NCBI RefSeq assembly: GCF_001005305.1
Contig: NZ_LBMH01000003.1
Location: 1-64,000, forward strand
Reading direction: 5' to 3'
Source: Kordia zhangzhouensis
GTDB lineage: Bacteria > Bacteroidota > Bacteroidia > Flavobacteriales > Flavobacteriaceae
Length of the DNA stretch: 64,000 nt
Numbering within the stretch: the stretch's first letter is position 1; the number at the start of each line of letters is the position of its first letter. Below the pieces are notes generated by a model, which saw only the letters and a program-made list of their open reading frames with translations, ran no database searches and had not been told where the DNA came from. This document shows positions 31,740 to 41,565 of the stretch, in pieces. The position numbers and the translations under genes were made by a program.

Positions 31740-33932
31740 TTATTGGTTATTCTTTACATATTTTTTAATGAGAGAAAATAATTGAGACGCCACAAAAGGT
31801 TTGATTAACATATCATTCATCCCCGAACTAATAATTTTAGGCAAACTATCATCTAAAGAAACAGCCGTAAAAGCAATAATTGGCACTTCTTTATTAAATT
31901 TCCGTATGGCTTTTGTTGCTTCATAACCATCCATTTCAGGCATATGGATATCCATTAAAATAACATCGTAGTGTGTATTTTTTACTTTTTCAATGGCTTC
32001 AGCACCGCTAGCAACAATATCAGTAGTTATTTGCTTTGTAGACAATATTTTTTTAGTCAGCATTTGGTTGATTTTGTTATCATCTACCACTAACATTGTA
32101 AGCTGACTAAAGTCTATATCATCAATATGAACTTCAATGTTAGGATCTACACCTTCTGTTGTTTTAGGGAATGTAATGTCAAATGTAAAAGTTGTTCCTA
32201 CATTTTCTTTACTTGTCATGTAAATTTCGCTATCATACACTTCAAGTAACTTTTTTACAATTGATAGTCCCAAACCAGAACCTTGGTATTCGTGGTTGGC
32301 ATTGTCTTGATTTTGAGAAAACATTTCAAAAACTTTTTCCTGTTTTTCTTTTGGAATTCCAACTCCTGTATCTTGAACACAAAAATGCAGTTGTACTTCA
32401 TCGTCAGTTTCTGCCACTTTTTCAACACTTAACCGAATGGCACCGCCTTTGGTAAATTTGATTGCATTACTGATAAGATTAATCAGTATTTGTGATATTT
32501 TTAAACTATCTCCTACTAACAATTCAGGGATTTCACTATCATAAGCGATGTGTAATACATTTTCCCGGTCTTTAATTAACAGGTCAAACGATTTGATTAT
32601 ATTGTCAATATTCGCTTTTAAATTAAACGTAGATGCTCCAATGGTGATTGTATTTTCTTCTAGTTTATTTGCCTGCAGAATATTATTTACTAGCGATAAT
32701 AAATGATCTCCTGAAAATTTTAAAGATTTTAAATATTGTTGTTGTGAAGCTCTAGGATTTTCCTCCATCAACAAATGAGTGATTCCGGTAACAGCATACA
32801 AAGGAGTACGAAGTTCATGACTCATCATAGAGAAGAAATTGGATTTTGTTTTAGAAGCCATTTCTGCTTTTAATTTGGCTTCCTCCAATTTGAGTTGTTT
32901 GATTCGTAAAAGTCGATTGCTTCGTATCTTTTTGTAGATCGCTTTTACAATCAAAGCACCAAGTATCAAACAACCTATTAATAGCAACGCTATAATTACT
33001 AATACAATCTTAAAACGATTTACAATGATACTTTTTTGAATATTTTTTTGCTCAAGATCTTCTAGTTTAATTTGGTCTTTGCTTGGACTGTAATTGGCAA
33101 ATAGTTCTTTTTCTAAACTTTCTTGTTCTTTCCTTAATTTTTTTTGAAGATTTTGTTGGTATTGGTATTGTGCCTCACGTTGTTTTTCTGTTTCCCCGTT
33201 TTGCTTATAAATAGAAACTAACAACTTGTATGAAGTCGCAAGATCATTTACATGAACATATTCATTCTGCGTATGTTTTTCAAGAAGTACTTGTGCCAAT
33301 TTGTAGTTTCCTAAATGGTAATATGCAAGTCCTTTGATAAATTCAATGTAATTCAGCCGTGCTTTTCTAAAAAGCTCATTTTCAGTTTTTTTTGAACGGT
33401 CTTCAACTATTTCTGCGTGTGCTAATAATTCTTTGTATTTTTCTTGAAGTACTAAAGAGGTAATTTTTGCCCAATCCAATACGAGCACATGCTCAAAATT
33501 AGTAGACGTATTTGCAATTTCGTATGCTTCTTCAAGATGCTTATCTGCTTCAATAAAGCTTTTCTGATTTTGTTCTAAACGAATTAAATCGTGATACACT
33601 AAAATAACTTCAAAAGTATCTTCAAGTTCTCGATGAATTTCAAGAGCCTTCGTGTAATAATTTTTTGCTTTGTCACGATATTGCATTCGTGCATACGTTT
33701 GTCCCAATATATGATATGAAGAAGCCAACGAAGAGTCGTCTCCATTATTAGCTGCATGCTGAATAGCCAAGTAACTATACGACAAAGCTTTTCCAAAACT
33801 ATAGTCTCTAGATAGCTCAAACGCTTTTCCATTGAGTGTTTTAATACTATCCTTGGTTATTTCTTGTGCATATATGCATACACATGAAAGCAAACACACT
33901 ACTATATGTAAATAGTAATTATTCTTCATCAT
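31740..33932 (-). CDS. TPR hybrid sensor histidine kinase 1
   Basis: A 730-residue hybrid kinase. Signal peptide (1-22), a periplasmic TPR region (about 35-270), one membrane helix (about 306-330), coiled linker, HisKA with phospho-His in FFSMMSHELRTPLYAVTG, HATPase_c (NLISNAIKFT, VQDTGVGIP, GSGLGLSIVKKLL) and a C-terminal receiver (LVVDDNKINQM, Asp in VILMDIHMPEMDG). No output domain is attached. The start overlaps the end of kinase 2 by up to 14 nt; an ATG one codon later is equally possible. Close paralogue of kinases 2 and 3. Confidence 0.92.
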   Translation of the reverse strand: MMKNNYYLHIVVCLLSCVCIYAQEITKDSIKTLNGKAFELSRDYSFGKALSYSYLAIQHAANNGDDSSLASSYHILGQTYARMQYRDKAKNYYTKALEIHRELEDTFEVILVYHDLIRLEQNQKSFIEADKHLEEAYEIANTSTNFEHVLVLDWAKITSLVLQEKYKELLAHAEIVEDRSKKTENELFRKARLNYIEFIKGLAYYHLGNYKLAQVLLEKHTQNEYVHVNDLATSYKLLVSIYKQNGETEKQREAQYQYQQNLQKKLRKEQESLEKELFANYSPSKDQIKLEDLEQKNIQKSIIVNRFKIVLVIIALLLIGCLILGALIVKAIYKKIRSNRLLRIKQLKLEEAKLKAEMASKTKSNFFSMMSHELRTPLYAVTGITHLLMEENPRASQQQYLKSLKFSGDHLLSLVNNILQANKLEENTITIGASTFNLKANIDNIIKSFDLLIKDRENVLHIAYDSEIPELLVGDSLKISQILINLISNAIKFTKGGAIRLSVEKVAETDDEVQLHFCVQDTGVGIPKEKQEKVFEMFSQNQDNANHEYQGSGLGLSIVKKLLEVYDSEIYMTSKENVGTTFTFDITFPKTTEGVDPNIEVHIDDIDFSQLTMLVVDDNKINQMLTKKILSTKQITTDIVASGAEAIEKVKNTHYDVILMDIHMPEMDGYEATKAIRKFNKEVPIIAFTAVSLDDSLPKIISSGMNDMLIKPFVASQLFSLIKKYVKNNQ

Positions 33933-36135
33933 TTGCTTGTTGGTGTATCACATAATCAATTTTATCATACAGCATTTCTGGTTCAAAGGGTTTACTTATT
34001 ACACCACTAATTTTAGTGTCGACAACTTTTGCATACGCATCTGAAATTTCCATTGCCGTTAGTAATATTATTGGGATATCATTATCGCTTTCTCTAATTT
34101 TTTGAATCGTTTCCAAACCGTTCAATTTTGGCATAAACATATCCATCAAAATCAAATCAAATGATTGCTTTTCTATAATTTCCAATGCTGAAAAACCACT
34201 ATTCACTACTTTCGTTTTGACATTTTGACGTTCAAGTATTTTTTGGGTTAATAAACCATTTACAGCATTATCGTCTACTATCAATATTTCAAGATTATCA
34301 AAGTGATAGTTCTTGTTTTCAAATTCATCTTCTTCTACTCCAGATTTTATTTTTCCCAGTTCTAACTCAAAATAAAACTCAGAACCTTTGCCTAATACGC
34401 TTCTCAAATGAAGCTTAGACTTTAGTACTTTTAATAGATTATTCACAGTAGTAAGTCCTAAGCCTAATTCAAGGTATCCATTATCTTCGCCTAGTACAAT
34501 TCCTTTTTCTAAATTTTCAAATACAATATGCTTTTTTTGCTGAGGAATCCCTAAACCATTATCTTTTACTGAAAATTTCAACGTAACTGTTTCTAATGTT
34601 TCTGAGACTTGATAAATACGCAATCGCACTGCTGATTCCATATTATAACGTACAGCATTATCCAACAGATTAAAGAGAATTTGAGATATTTTTAGACTAT
34701 CTCCTAATAATTGAGCAGGAATTCGTTCGTCAATTTTTATATCAATTGAGTTTCGATTTTCCTTTACTAGAAAATCTACCGAATTCACTACATTTTTAAC
34801 ACTTTTACGAAGATCTACATTTTCTTTAACAGCTTTCATTTTACTCGCTTCAATCTTATTCATTTGAAGAATATTATTGATGATTGCAAGTAGATGTTCT
34901 CCTGAAAATTTTAATGATTTTAAATAACGTTCCTGATATTTTTCCGGTTTCTCTAGAAGCAATAAATTGGTCATTCCTATGATAGCATATAAAGGTGTGC
35001 GTAGTTCGTGACTGATTAATGAGAAAAAGTTTGACCGAATTTTAGAAACATTTTCAATCTGCTTTTTGGCTTCAAATAGCTCTTGATTTTGTTTACTTAG
35101 TAATGCATTGGTTCTAATTTTTGCGCGTTGATTGAGATAAAATATCCCAGTCAAAATTCCAAGAACAATCAATATTATGACCAAAATAGTAGTAAGTCGT
35201 TTATAATTTCTTATGTATAATTCTTTTGATTCCCGATCGTCTTCTATCACTTCGAGACGATTTTCGTATTCGTCAATTCCATATTTAAGTACTATTTCAG
35301 AAAGCGTTTCTTCTTTTTGCTGTTCACTGAATGTTTCATAATACTCAGCATATTTTTCTAAAGCTCTCGATTCTGCATCAATATTACCTTCTGCTCTGTA
35401 AATAGTAGCTAAATCTTGATACACTAAAGACAATAATTCTAAATGTGTTTTATGTATAGGATTACATATTGAGATTACATTTTGATAATACTGTTTGGCT
35501 TCGTCCATATTTCCTAACAAACGCAACGTTTTTCCTTTGTAATAATAAGCTTGCTCTAATAGTTCATTGTCAGCCTTATCCTTTGGATTATTAGTACAGA
35601 AATCTATTACCTTATCAAAGCAATCTTGTGCCTTTGCGTACTCTTTTTTTACCAAATACAATTTACCCATGTAATGTTTTGGTACAATGGAAGCTATTTC
35701 ATTTGTAAACTTCTTTGAGCAAACCAGACTTTTTTGAAGATACTCATCTGCTTTGGCATAGAACTTATTTTTCAGTAAGTATTTGGTGATGTTATTGTAA
35801 ATTGTAAGTAAGCGTCGTTCATTTTTTTTTAGGTTGTAATATGAAATTGCTTTCTCATAATTTTGAATTGCCTGATTTTGTGAACGCATTTGTAAATATA
35901 CGCTACCTATTGTTCGATAACTTTCAGCTACCAAACTATCATTCTCCAAAAGATCTGCATATTTTAAAGCTCGTTGGCTATGGGCAAGAGCCTGACTAAA
36001 TTTTCGAAGCTTTAATAACTCTTTTGCAGTGGTTTGCAGTTGAATGATACTATCTTTATCAACCGTACGCCCTATTTGTCCAAATAGAGGATTTGTAAAA
36101 ACAAAAAACAATAGAAACGCGCGTAAAGCATTCAT
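33919..36135 (-). CDS. TPR hybrid sensor histidine kinase 2
   Basis: A 738-residue kinase with the same layout as kinase 1: signal peptide (1-19), TPR repeats (about 30-290), membrane helix (about 313-334), HisKA (FFSLISHELRTPLYAIIG), HATPase_c (NLLDNAVRYN, VKDNGLGIP, GLGLTTV) and receiver (LIVDDNAVNGL, Asp in LILMDMFMPKLNG). The ATP lid (FENLEKGIVLGEDNGYLE) departs from the usual SQ-rich lid, so kinase activity may be altered. It is the upstream gene of the pair, translated in coupled fashion with kinase 1. Confidence 0.92.
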   Translation of the reverse strand: MNALRAFLLFFVFTNPLFGQIGRTVDKDSIIQLQTTAKELLKLRKFSQALAHSQRALKYADLLENDSLVAESYRTIGSVYLQMRSQNQAIQNYEKAISYYNLKKNERRLLTIYNNITKYLLKNKFYAKADEYLQKSLVCSKKFTNEIASIVPKHYMGKLYLVKKEYAKAQDCFDKVIDFCTNNPKDKADNELLEQAYYYKGKTLRLLGNMDEAKQYYQNVISICNPIHKTHLELLSLVYQDLATIYRAEGNIDAESRALEKYAEYYETFSEQQKEETLSEIVLKYGIDEYENRLEVIEDDRESKELYIRNYKRLTTILVIILIVLGILTGIFYLNQRAKIRTNALLSKQNQELFEAKKQIENVSKIRSNFFSLISHELRTPLYAIIGMTNLLLLEKPEKYQERYLKSLKFSGEHLLAIINNILQMNKIEASKMKAVKENVDLRKSVKNVVNSVDFLVKENRNSIDIKIDERIPAQLLGDSLKISQILFNLLDNAVRYNMESAVRLRIYQVSETLETVTLKFSVKDNGLGIPQQKKHIVFENLEKGIVLGEDNGYLELGLGLTTVNNLLKVLKSKLHLRSVLGKGSEFYFELELGKIKSGVEEDEFENKNYHFDNLEILIVDDNAVNGLLTQKILERQNVKTKVVNSGFSALEIIEKQSFDLILMDMFMPKLNGLETIQKIRESDNDIPIILLTAMEISDAYAKVVDTKISGVISKPFEPEMLYDKIDYVIHQQANDEE

Positions 36136-36217
36136 ATCTGGTAGTAGGCTATAATCCGCCGAAAAAGATACGAAATTTAACGTAGTTTTTATTTTTTTAA
36201 CGTTTCTTCTGAAAGAT

Positions 36218-37825
36218 TTATTTTTGAAGATCCATCATGACATAATACCTAGGATCATCTATATCATCTTCGATTACATTTGCTAATTTTGGAGAAGCTT
36301 TGATCATCAACGCTTTACAATCGTCACTTAAATGTTTAATACGGAGTTCTTTACCTGCTACTTCATATTTTTGAATCAAGTTAAAAAGCGCTTCCAAAGC
36401 AGAATGATCGGATACTCTCGATTCCATAAAGTCAATCACTACTTTTTCAGGATCATTTTTCACATCAAATTTGCTATTGAACGCTTGAATACTTCCAAAA
36501 AATAAGGGCCCAAAAATTTCATACACTTTCGTTCCATCTTGCAATGTTTTTTTGCGTGCTCGAATACGCTTTGCATTTTCCCATGAAAATACCAATGCCG
36601 AAATAATGACTCCTGCAATTACCGCTATAGCTAGATCTTTCCATACTGTAATTAAAGAAACAGCCACTAATACAACGGCATCACTTACAGGAATTTTATG
36701 TAAAATTCTAAAACTACTCCACGCAAACGTACCAATTACAACCATAAACATTACGCCCACTAATGCGGCAATAGGTACTTGTTCAATTAATCCTGAAGCA
36801 AATAAAATAAAGCATAATAAGGCAATTGCTGCTACAATTCCTGACAATCGACCGCGTCCACCTCCTTTGATATTAATAATAGATTGTCCAATCATTGCGC
36901 AACCGCCCATTCCGCCAAAAAGTCCGTTGATAATATTTGCACCTCCTTGTGCTAAACATTCGCGATTACTATTTCCTCTCGTTTCAGTCAGTTCATCGAC
37001 CAAGTTTAAAGTCATCAATGATTCAATCAATCCAATCGCAGCTAATATAAGTGCATACGGAGCCATAATAGTAAGTGTTTCAATTGTCCAAAGCTTAGTT
37101 GAAAATATATCTGCTTGAAACATTGGCAAACCGCCTTTTAAACCTGTAGCTGTGCCTCCACTTCCTTCTACAATAAATGATTTTACTGTAGCAACATCTA
37201 TATTTCCTAAAATTACAATTGCAGAAACCACAATTATCGCAATTAATGCTTCTGGCAACTTTTTGGTCAATTTTGGCAATCCCCACATAATTAACATAGT
37301 GAGTCCAACCAATCCAAGCATTATCCATAAAGCAGTACCTTGTAGCCAGACCTTCTCATCTCCAGTTCCTGTTTTGAACATTTCTAGCTGTGACATAAAA
37401 ATTACGATTGCCAAACCATTTACAAATCCCATCATTACTGGGTGCGGAATTAATCGTACAAATTTCCCAAGTTTAAAAGCTCCAGCCATTGCTTGAATTA
37501 CTCCAACCATCAGTAATGTGATGAATAAAAACTGTAATCCTTGTTCACCCATTCCTCCTTCAATTCCAAACTCATTTCCTTTTTTCACCAAGGCAACCAT
37601 TACTACAGCCATTGCTCCTGTTGCTCCAGAAATCATCCCTGGACGACCTCCAAAAACAGCTGTAATCAATCCCATCATAAAGGCACCATACAATCCAACC
37701 ATTGGCGGCACATCAGCAACAAAGGCAAAAGCTACTGCTTCAGGCACTAAAGCCAATGCTACTGTTAATCCACTTAATATGTCATTCTTGGCATTTGCCG
37801 TTCGCTTTCTAATAAACTCAGTCAT
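36218..37825 (-). CDS. SulP-family inorganic anion transporter
   Basis: A 535-residue SulP/SLC26 permease: about 12-14 membrane segments (ILSGLTVALALVPEAVAFAFVA at the start) and a C-terminal cytoplasmic STAS domain (about 430-530; VVIDFMESRVSDHSALEAL). Families carry sulfate, bicarbonate or other anions; TRGNSNRECLAQGGANIINGLFGGMGGCAMIGQS is the conserved core. Substrate not decided by sequence; no carbonic anhydrase gene is adjacent. Confidence 0.92.
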   Translation of the reverse strand: MTEFIRKRTANAKNDILSGLTVALALVPEAVAFAFVADVPPMVGLYGAFMMGLITAVFGGRPGMISGATGAMAVVMVALVKKGNEFGIEGGMGEQGLQFLFITLLMVGVIQAMAGAFKLGKFVRLIPHPVMMGFVNGLAIVIFMSQLEMFKTGTGDEKVWLQGTALWIMLGLVGLTMLIMWGLPKLTKKLPEALIAIIVVSAIVILGNIDVATVKSFIVEGSGGTATGLKGGLPMFQADIFSTKLWTIETLTIMAPYALILAAIGLIESLMTLNLVDELTETRGNSNRECLAQGGANIINGLFGGMGGCAMIGQSIINIKGGGRGRLSGIVAAIALLCFILFASGLIEQVPIAALVGVMFMVVIGTFAWSSFRILHKIPVSDAVVLVAVSLITVWKDLAIAVIAGVIISALVFSWENAKRIRARKKTLQDGTKVYEIFGPLFFGSIQAFNSKFDVKNDPEKVVIDFMESRVSDHSALEALFNLIQKYEVAGKELRIKHLSDDCKALMIKASPKLANVIEDDIDDPRYYVMMDLQK

Positions 37826-37864
37826 ACTTCTTTAGTCTTGAATTTTCTTGATTTTAAGAAGCGG

Positions 37865-37894
37865 CAAAAATACAGTTATTATTTCTTCTGACAA
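37865..37894 (-). promoter_or_regulatory. Putative promoter of the SulP gene
   Basis: Minus strand: TTG (37894-37892), 19-nt spacer, TATTTTTG (37872-37865). Start expected near 37859, giving a leader of about 34 nt before the ATG at 37825. Confidence 0.55.
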
Positions 37895-38010
37895 GTTTTT
37901 TAAGAATATGAAATTGCAACGCTTTCCATACAACATTAATGTTCAGTTATGGTTCGTAAGAATTTTTTATGTTTTTTTGACTAAGTTTGACAAGTCATAA
38001 ATTATTTTTC

Positions 38011-39762
38011 ATGAAAACTTCTTTTTGTCTTTTTTTTATAGCAATCTTTATTGCTTGTACTACTTCCAACAAAGAAAACTCTCCATCTTATAATTTTACG
38101 ACTGTCTTTGAGACTTCTAAAGGAACACAGACTCCTACCTATCCTGAAGTTATCAAGTTTTACAAAAACTTAGCAGAAACTTATCCTGAAATTCATTTAG
38201 AAACAATCGGCAAAACCGATTCGGGCGAGCCATTACATTTGGTAACGTACAATCCAGAAGGTACTTTTGACTTTGACAAACTCCGAAAAGAGAAGACGAT
38301 TTTATTGGTCAATAATGGAGTTCACCCTGGAGAAAGTGACGGAATTGATGCGACAATGCTTTTATTAAGAGATTTGGCAAATGGCACTAAAAAAGCACCC
38401 GAAAATGTAGTAATCTCAGCAATTCCTGTATATAATGTTGGTGGTAGTTTGAATCGAAATTCAGGCACTAGAGCTAATCAAAATGGTCCTGAATCGTACG
38501 GCTTTCGCGGAAATGCTCGGAATTACGACTTAAATCGTGATTTTATTAAATCGGATACGAAAAATGCAAAAACATTCGCTAAAATTTTCCACAAAGTACA
38601 ACCAGATGTATTTGTAGACAATCACGTGAGTAATGGAGCTGATTATCAATACGCACTCACGCATTTATTCACTCAACATAATAAATTAGGACACGAAGCT
38701 GGCAAATTTTTACATGAAACCTTGATGCCTGATTTAGAAAATACACTTGCAAAAAATAATTGGGACATTACACCTTATGTAAATGTTTTTGGAAGAACAC
38801 CTGAAGCTGGATTTTCTCAATTTATGGATTCGCCAAGATATTCAACAGGCTATACTACACTTTTTAACTCGCTTGGATTGATGGTAGAAACGCATATGCT
38901 CAAACCGTATAAACAACGTGTAGAAGGAACGTATGCTCTGATGGACGCTTTGATTGAAAATATTGACACAAAACATCACACAAAAATTAAAACGATTAGA
39001 AAACAAACACATGAATCGTTTTTAGCAGATGTTACGTATCCAATACAATGGGAATTAAATAGAGAACAAAAAAGTACACTCCTTTTTAAAGGTTTTGAAG
39101 GTAGTTTGGTAGAAAGTGAAGTTACAGGTCAACAACGATTAAAGTACGATGCAAGTAAACCATTCACAAAACCAGTAGATTATTATAATTATTTTCAACC
39201 GAAAAAAGAAATCATTGTACCAAAAGCATATGTAATTCCGCAAGGTTGGCACGATGTATTGGCTTTACTTCGACTGAATCAAGTAGAGATGCAAACCGTT
39301 GAAAAAGATACATTGATAGATGTAGAAGTATATCATATTGCCGATTATAAAACATATCAAAATCCATACGAAGGTCATTACCCACATTACAATACACAAG
39401 TCACTAGCTCTTTAAACAAACTTGTTTTTCGAAAAGGAGATATAGTCATAAGAACAAATCAACCAGCTTTTCGTTACTTAATAGAAACATTAGAACCTGA
39501 AGCTGTAGATTCGTTTTTTAATTGGAATTTTTTCGATACAGTTTTACAACAAAAAGAAGGGTTTTCGGCGTATGTTTTTGAAGACGAAGCTAAAGAATTG
39601 CTAGAAAAAAATCCATCTTGGAATACAGAATTTGAAAACTTGAAAGCTTCCGATGAAACATTTGCTAAAAATGCGTCACAACAACTTCAATGGATTTATA
39701 AAAAATCACATCATTACGAAAAAGCACATTTACGCTATCCTATTTTTCGAATTTTAAAGTAA
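38011..39762 (+). CDS. M14-family metallopeptidase lipoprotein
   Basis: A 583-residue exported zinc peptidase. A lipoprotein signal (FIAIFIAC) follows ATG 38011; the longer frame from 37987 is less likely. The M14 zinc ligands appear as NNGVHPGESDGIDA (His, Glu) and a later His in VDNHVSNGADYQY; RNYDLNRDF carries substrate-binding residues and VETHMLKPY holds the likely catalytic Glu. The C-terminal 200 residues form an extra domain. It probably trims peptides outside the cytoplasm. Confidence 0.9.
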   Translation: MKTSFCLFFIAIFIACTTSNKENSPSYNFTTVFETSKGTQTPTYPEVIKFYKNLAETYPEIHLETIGKTDSGEPLHLVTYNPEGTFDFDKLRKEKTILLVNNGVHPGESDGIDATMLLLRDLANGTKKAPENVVISAIPVYNVGGSLNRNSGTRANQNGPESYGFRGNARNYDLNRDFIKSDTKNAKTFAKIFHKVQPDVFVDNHVSNGADYQYALTHLFTQHNKLGHEAGKFLHETLMPDLENTLAKNNWDITPYVNVFGRTPEAGFSQFMDSPRYSTGYTTLFNSLGLMVETHMLKPYKQRVEGTYALMDALIENIDTKHHTKIKTIRKQTHESFLADVTYPIQWELNREQKSTLLFKGFEGSLVESEVTGQQRLKYDASKPFTKPVDYYNYFQPKKEIIVPKAYVIPQGWHDVLALLRLNQVEMQTVEKDTLIDVEVYHIADYKTYQNPYEGHYPHYNTQVTSSLNKLVFRKGDIVIRTNQPAFRYLIETLEPEAVDSFFNWNFFDTVLQQKEGFSAYVFEDEAKELLEKNPSWNTEFENLKASDETFAKNASQQLQWIYKKSHHYEKAHLRYPIFRILK

Positions 39763-39834
39763 TCGATATCCTTGCCAAAGGTGCATATTTTATTGTTTGA
39801 GGTAAAGTAAACTCTTTAAATATTTTGCTTCAGT

Positions 39835-40416
39835 CTAAAACAATAACTTTATATTTTCATAAGAATTTTGCAATGCTTCCCTAATTTCTTCATCATCTTT
39901 CCACACTACATGAACAATCCCTTCATCTTCTTGCGGACACAGAACTCCATTATATGCTGTTTTCATGGCATACCAATGAGTTAGCTTTAATCGGTATTCT
40001 CCATTACGCTTAAAAATATGGTAAGTTTGCATTAAAAAATCAGTAATCATTAATCCTCTAACGCCTGTCTCTTCTACTACTTCTCGTATGGCTGTCTCTT
40101 CAATACTTTCTTTTTTTTCTGTTTTTCCTTTAGGTAAATCCCATTTTCCATTTCTGAAAATAAATAATGTTTTCCCTTCTTCATTTTTCACCAAACCACC
40201 AGCAGCTTCAACCAAAGGAAGTTTTCTGTACAACAAAGGCAACAACTCATCTTCATAAGCATGATATAAGATCGCTTTTTCTATTTTCCCAGAGACCATT
40301 TTCCCGATAAGCCACTCAAAATCAATATCTTTTAACAAATAAACGTCAGAAATTTCACTTTTTTGTATTTCATTTGATAAAATAATGAGCTTTTCATTGA
40401 TAAAAACTTTATACAT
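39835..40416 (-). CDS. NUDIX hydrolase
   Basis: About 193 residues. A NUDIX box is seen as GKTEKKESIEETAIREVVEETGV (about 110-132), preceded by FIFRNGKWDLPKG. The family hydrolyses nucleoside diphosphates linked to another moiety; substrate unknown. I chose ATG 40416 (MYKVFINEKLIIL) rather than 40449, which would run into pyrE. Its start codon is only 7 bp from that of pyrE on the other strand. Confidence 0.88.
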   Translation of the reverse strand: MYKVFINEKLIILSNEIQKSEISDVYLLKDIDFEWLIGKMVSGKIEKAILYHAYEDELLPLLYRKLPLVEAAGGLVKNEEGKTLFIFRNGKWDLPKGKTEKKESIEETAIREVVEETGVRGLMITDFLMQTYHIFKRNGEYRLKLTHWYAMKTAYNGVLCPQEDEGIVHVVWKDDEEIREALQNSYENIKLLF

Positions 40417-40419
40417 TTG
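40412..40419 (+). promoter_or_regulatory. -7 box of pyrE, implying a leaderless transcript
   Basis: TACATTTG fits TAnnTTTG and would start transcription at about 40423-40426, that is at the pyrE ATG (40424). It overlaps the first codons of the divergent NUDIX gene. No TTG at normal spacing is seen, so this is tentative. Confidence 0.4.
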
Positions 40420-40423
40420 CATT

Positions 40424-41068
40424 ATGATTTTTGATAAAAACACAGCCAAAAAAACTGCGGAATTGTTATTGCAAATTAACGCAATAAAATTACAACCACA
40501 AGAACCTTTTACTTGGGCTTCTGGTTGGAAATCGCCTATTTATTGTGATAATAGAATCACCTTATCTTTTCCGCCTATACGCAACTACCTGCGAGAGCAG
40601 TTTGCTAAACACATTGAGAAAGAATATGGAAAGCCTGATGTGATCGCTGGTGTAGCAACAGGCGCTATCGGAATTGGAATCTTGGTTGCCGAATATTTGG
40701 GTGTTCCTTTTGTATATGTTCGACCAGAAGCAAAAAAGCACGGACGTCAAAATCAAATTGAAGGATTTATACAAAAAGGACAAAATGTAGTGGTCGTTGA
40801 AGATTTAATTAGTACTGGCAAAAGTAGCTTAAATGCTGTAAAAGCACTTGAAGCTGCAGAAGTGAATGTAAAAGGAATGGTGGCTATTTTTTCATATGAT
40901 TTTGACATCGCAAAAGAAAATTTTGAAAAAACCAATGTCAATTTGCACACACTAAGTAATTATGAAAACTTGTTAGAACAAGCATTACAAACCAATTATA
41001 TAACGTCTGCAGAATTAGAATCTTTAGAAAATTGGCGAAAAGACCCTGCAAATTGGAATGCTAATTGA
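40424..41068 (+). CDS. pyrE: Orotate phosphoribosyltransferase
   Basis: A 214-residue PRTase making OMP from orotate and PRPP. PRPP motif VVVVEDLISTGKSSLNAV, plus TWASGWKSPIYCDNR and FVYVRPEAKKHGRQNQIEG with the catalytic loop Lys residues. The start is the ATG at 40424 (MIFDKNTAKKTAELL), the usual family start. Followed by a SRPBCC gene 22 bp later. Confidence 0.95.
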   Translation: MIFDKNTAKKTAELLLQINAIKLQPQEPFTWASGWKSPIYCDNRITLSFPPIRNYLREQFAKHIEKEYGKPDVIAGVATGAIGIGILVAEYLGVPFVYVRPEAKKHGRQNQIEGFIQKGQNVVVVEDLISTGKSSLNAVKALEAAEVNVKGMVAIFSYDFDIAKENFEKTNVNLHTLSNYENLLEQALQTNYITSAELESLENWRKDPANWNAN

Positions 41069-41090
41069 TTGAATATTATAAATTAATAAT

Positions 41091-41483
41091 ATGAATATAG
41101 AAAGCCCTAAAGTTACAGTACACAAATCTCCTCAAGAACTGTATGATTTTTTGACGAATGTCGAAAATTTTGAAAAGTTAATGCCTGAAAACATTAGCAA
41201 ATTTGAAGTGTTGGAAGAAGGTAAATTTCTATTTGCCTTAAAAGGAATGCCTGAAATTGTTTTAAAATTAAAAGAGAGTACTCCTCCAAACACTGTTGTT
41301 TTAGGAGCTGCTTCAGACAAACTTCCTTTTACACTTACTGGAAATATACAAGAAATAGAAACTGGAAAAAGTGAAGCTCAATTGGTTTTTGAAGGAAGCT
41401 TTAACCCAATGATGGCTATGATGATTAAAGGTCCTATTGGCAAGTTTGTAAATACACTCGCAGAAAATATGAGCAACTTATAA
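41091..41483 (+). CDS. SRPBCC (START/Bet v1-like) protein
   Basis: A 130-residue soluble protein with the SRPBCC pattern (VHKSPQELYDFLTNVENFEKLMPENI at the start, long C-terminal helix GPIGKFVNTLAENM). The fold binds hydrophobic ligands; no specific ligand known. Probably co-transcribed with pyrE. A terminator follows. Confidence 0.82.
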   Translation: MNIESPKVTVHKSPQELYDFLTNVENFEKLMPENISKFEVLEEGKFLFALKGMPEIVLKLKESTPPNTVVLGAASDKLPFTLTGNIQEIETGKSEAQLVFEGSFNPMMAMMIKGPIGKFVNTLAENMSNL

Positions 41484-41503
41484 GTTGTACCATTACTATA
41501 TAG

Positions 41504-41538
41504 AAAAGTCGAATGAAGTAAATTTATTCGACTTTTTT
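41504..41538. terminator. Terminator between SRPBCC gene and birA (convergent)
   Basis: AAAAGTCGAAT pairs with ATTCGACTTTTTT around an 11-nt loop. The SRPBCC gene (plus) and birA (minus) converge on it, and A/T runs on both sides allow use in both directions. Confidence 0.8.
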
Positions 41539-41565
41539 ATTGAGTAAAAAATTAACATTACAATT

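Noticed and set aside
36552-37496. Plus-strand open frames of 188 and 114 residues inside the SulP gene
   Set aside because: Antisense shadows of membrane helices, rich in Ile/Thr/Ala/Pro, with no conserved motif.
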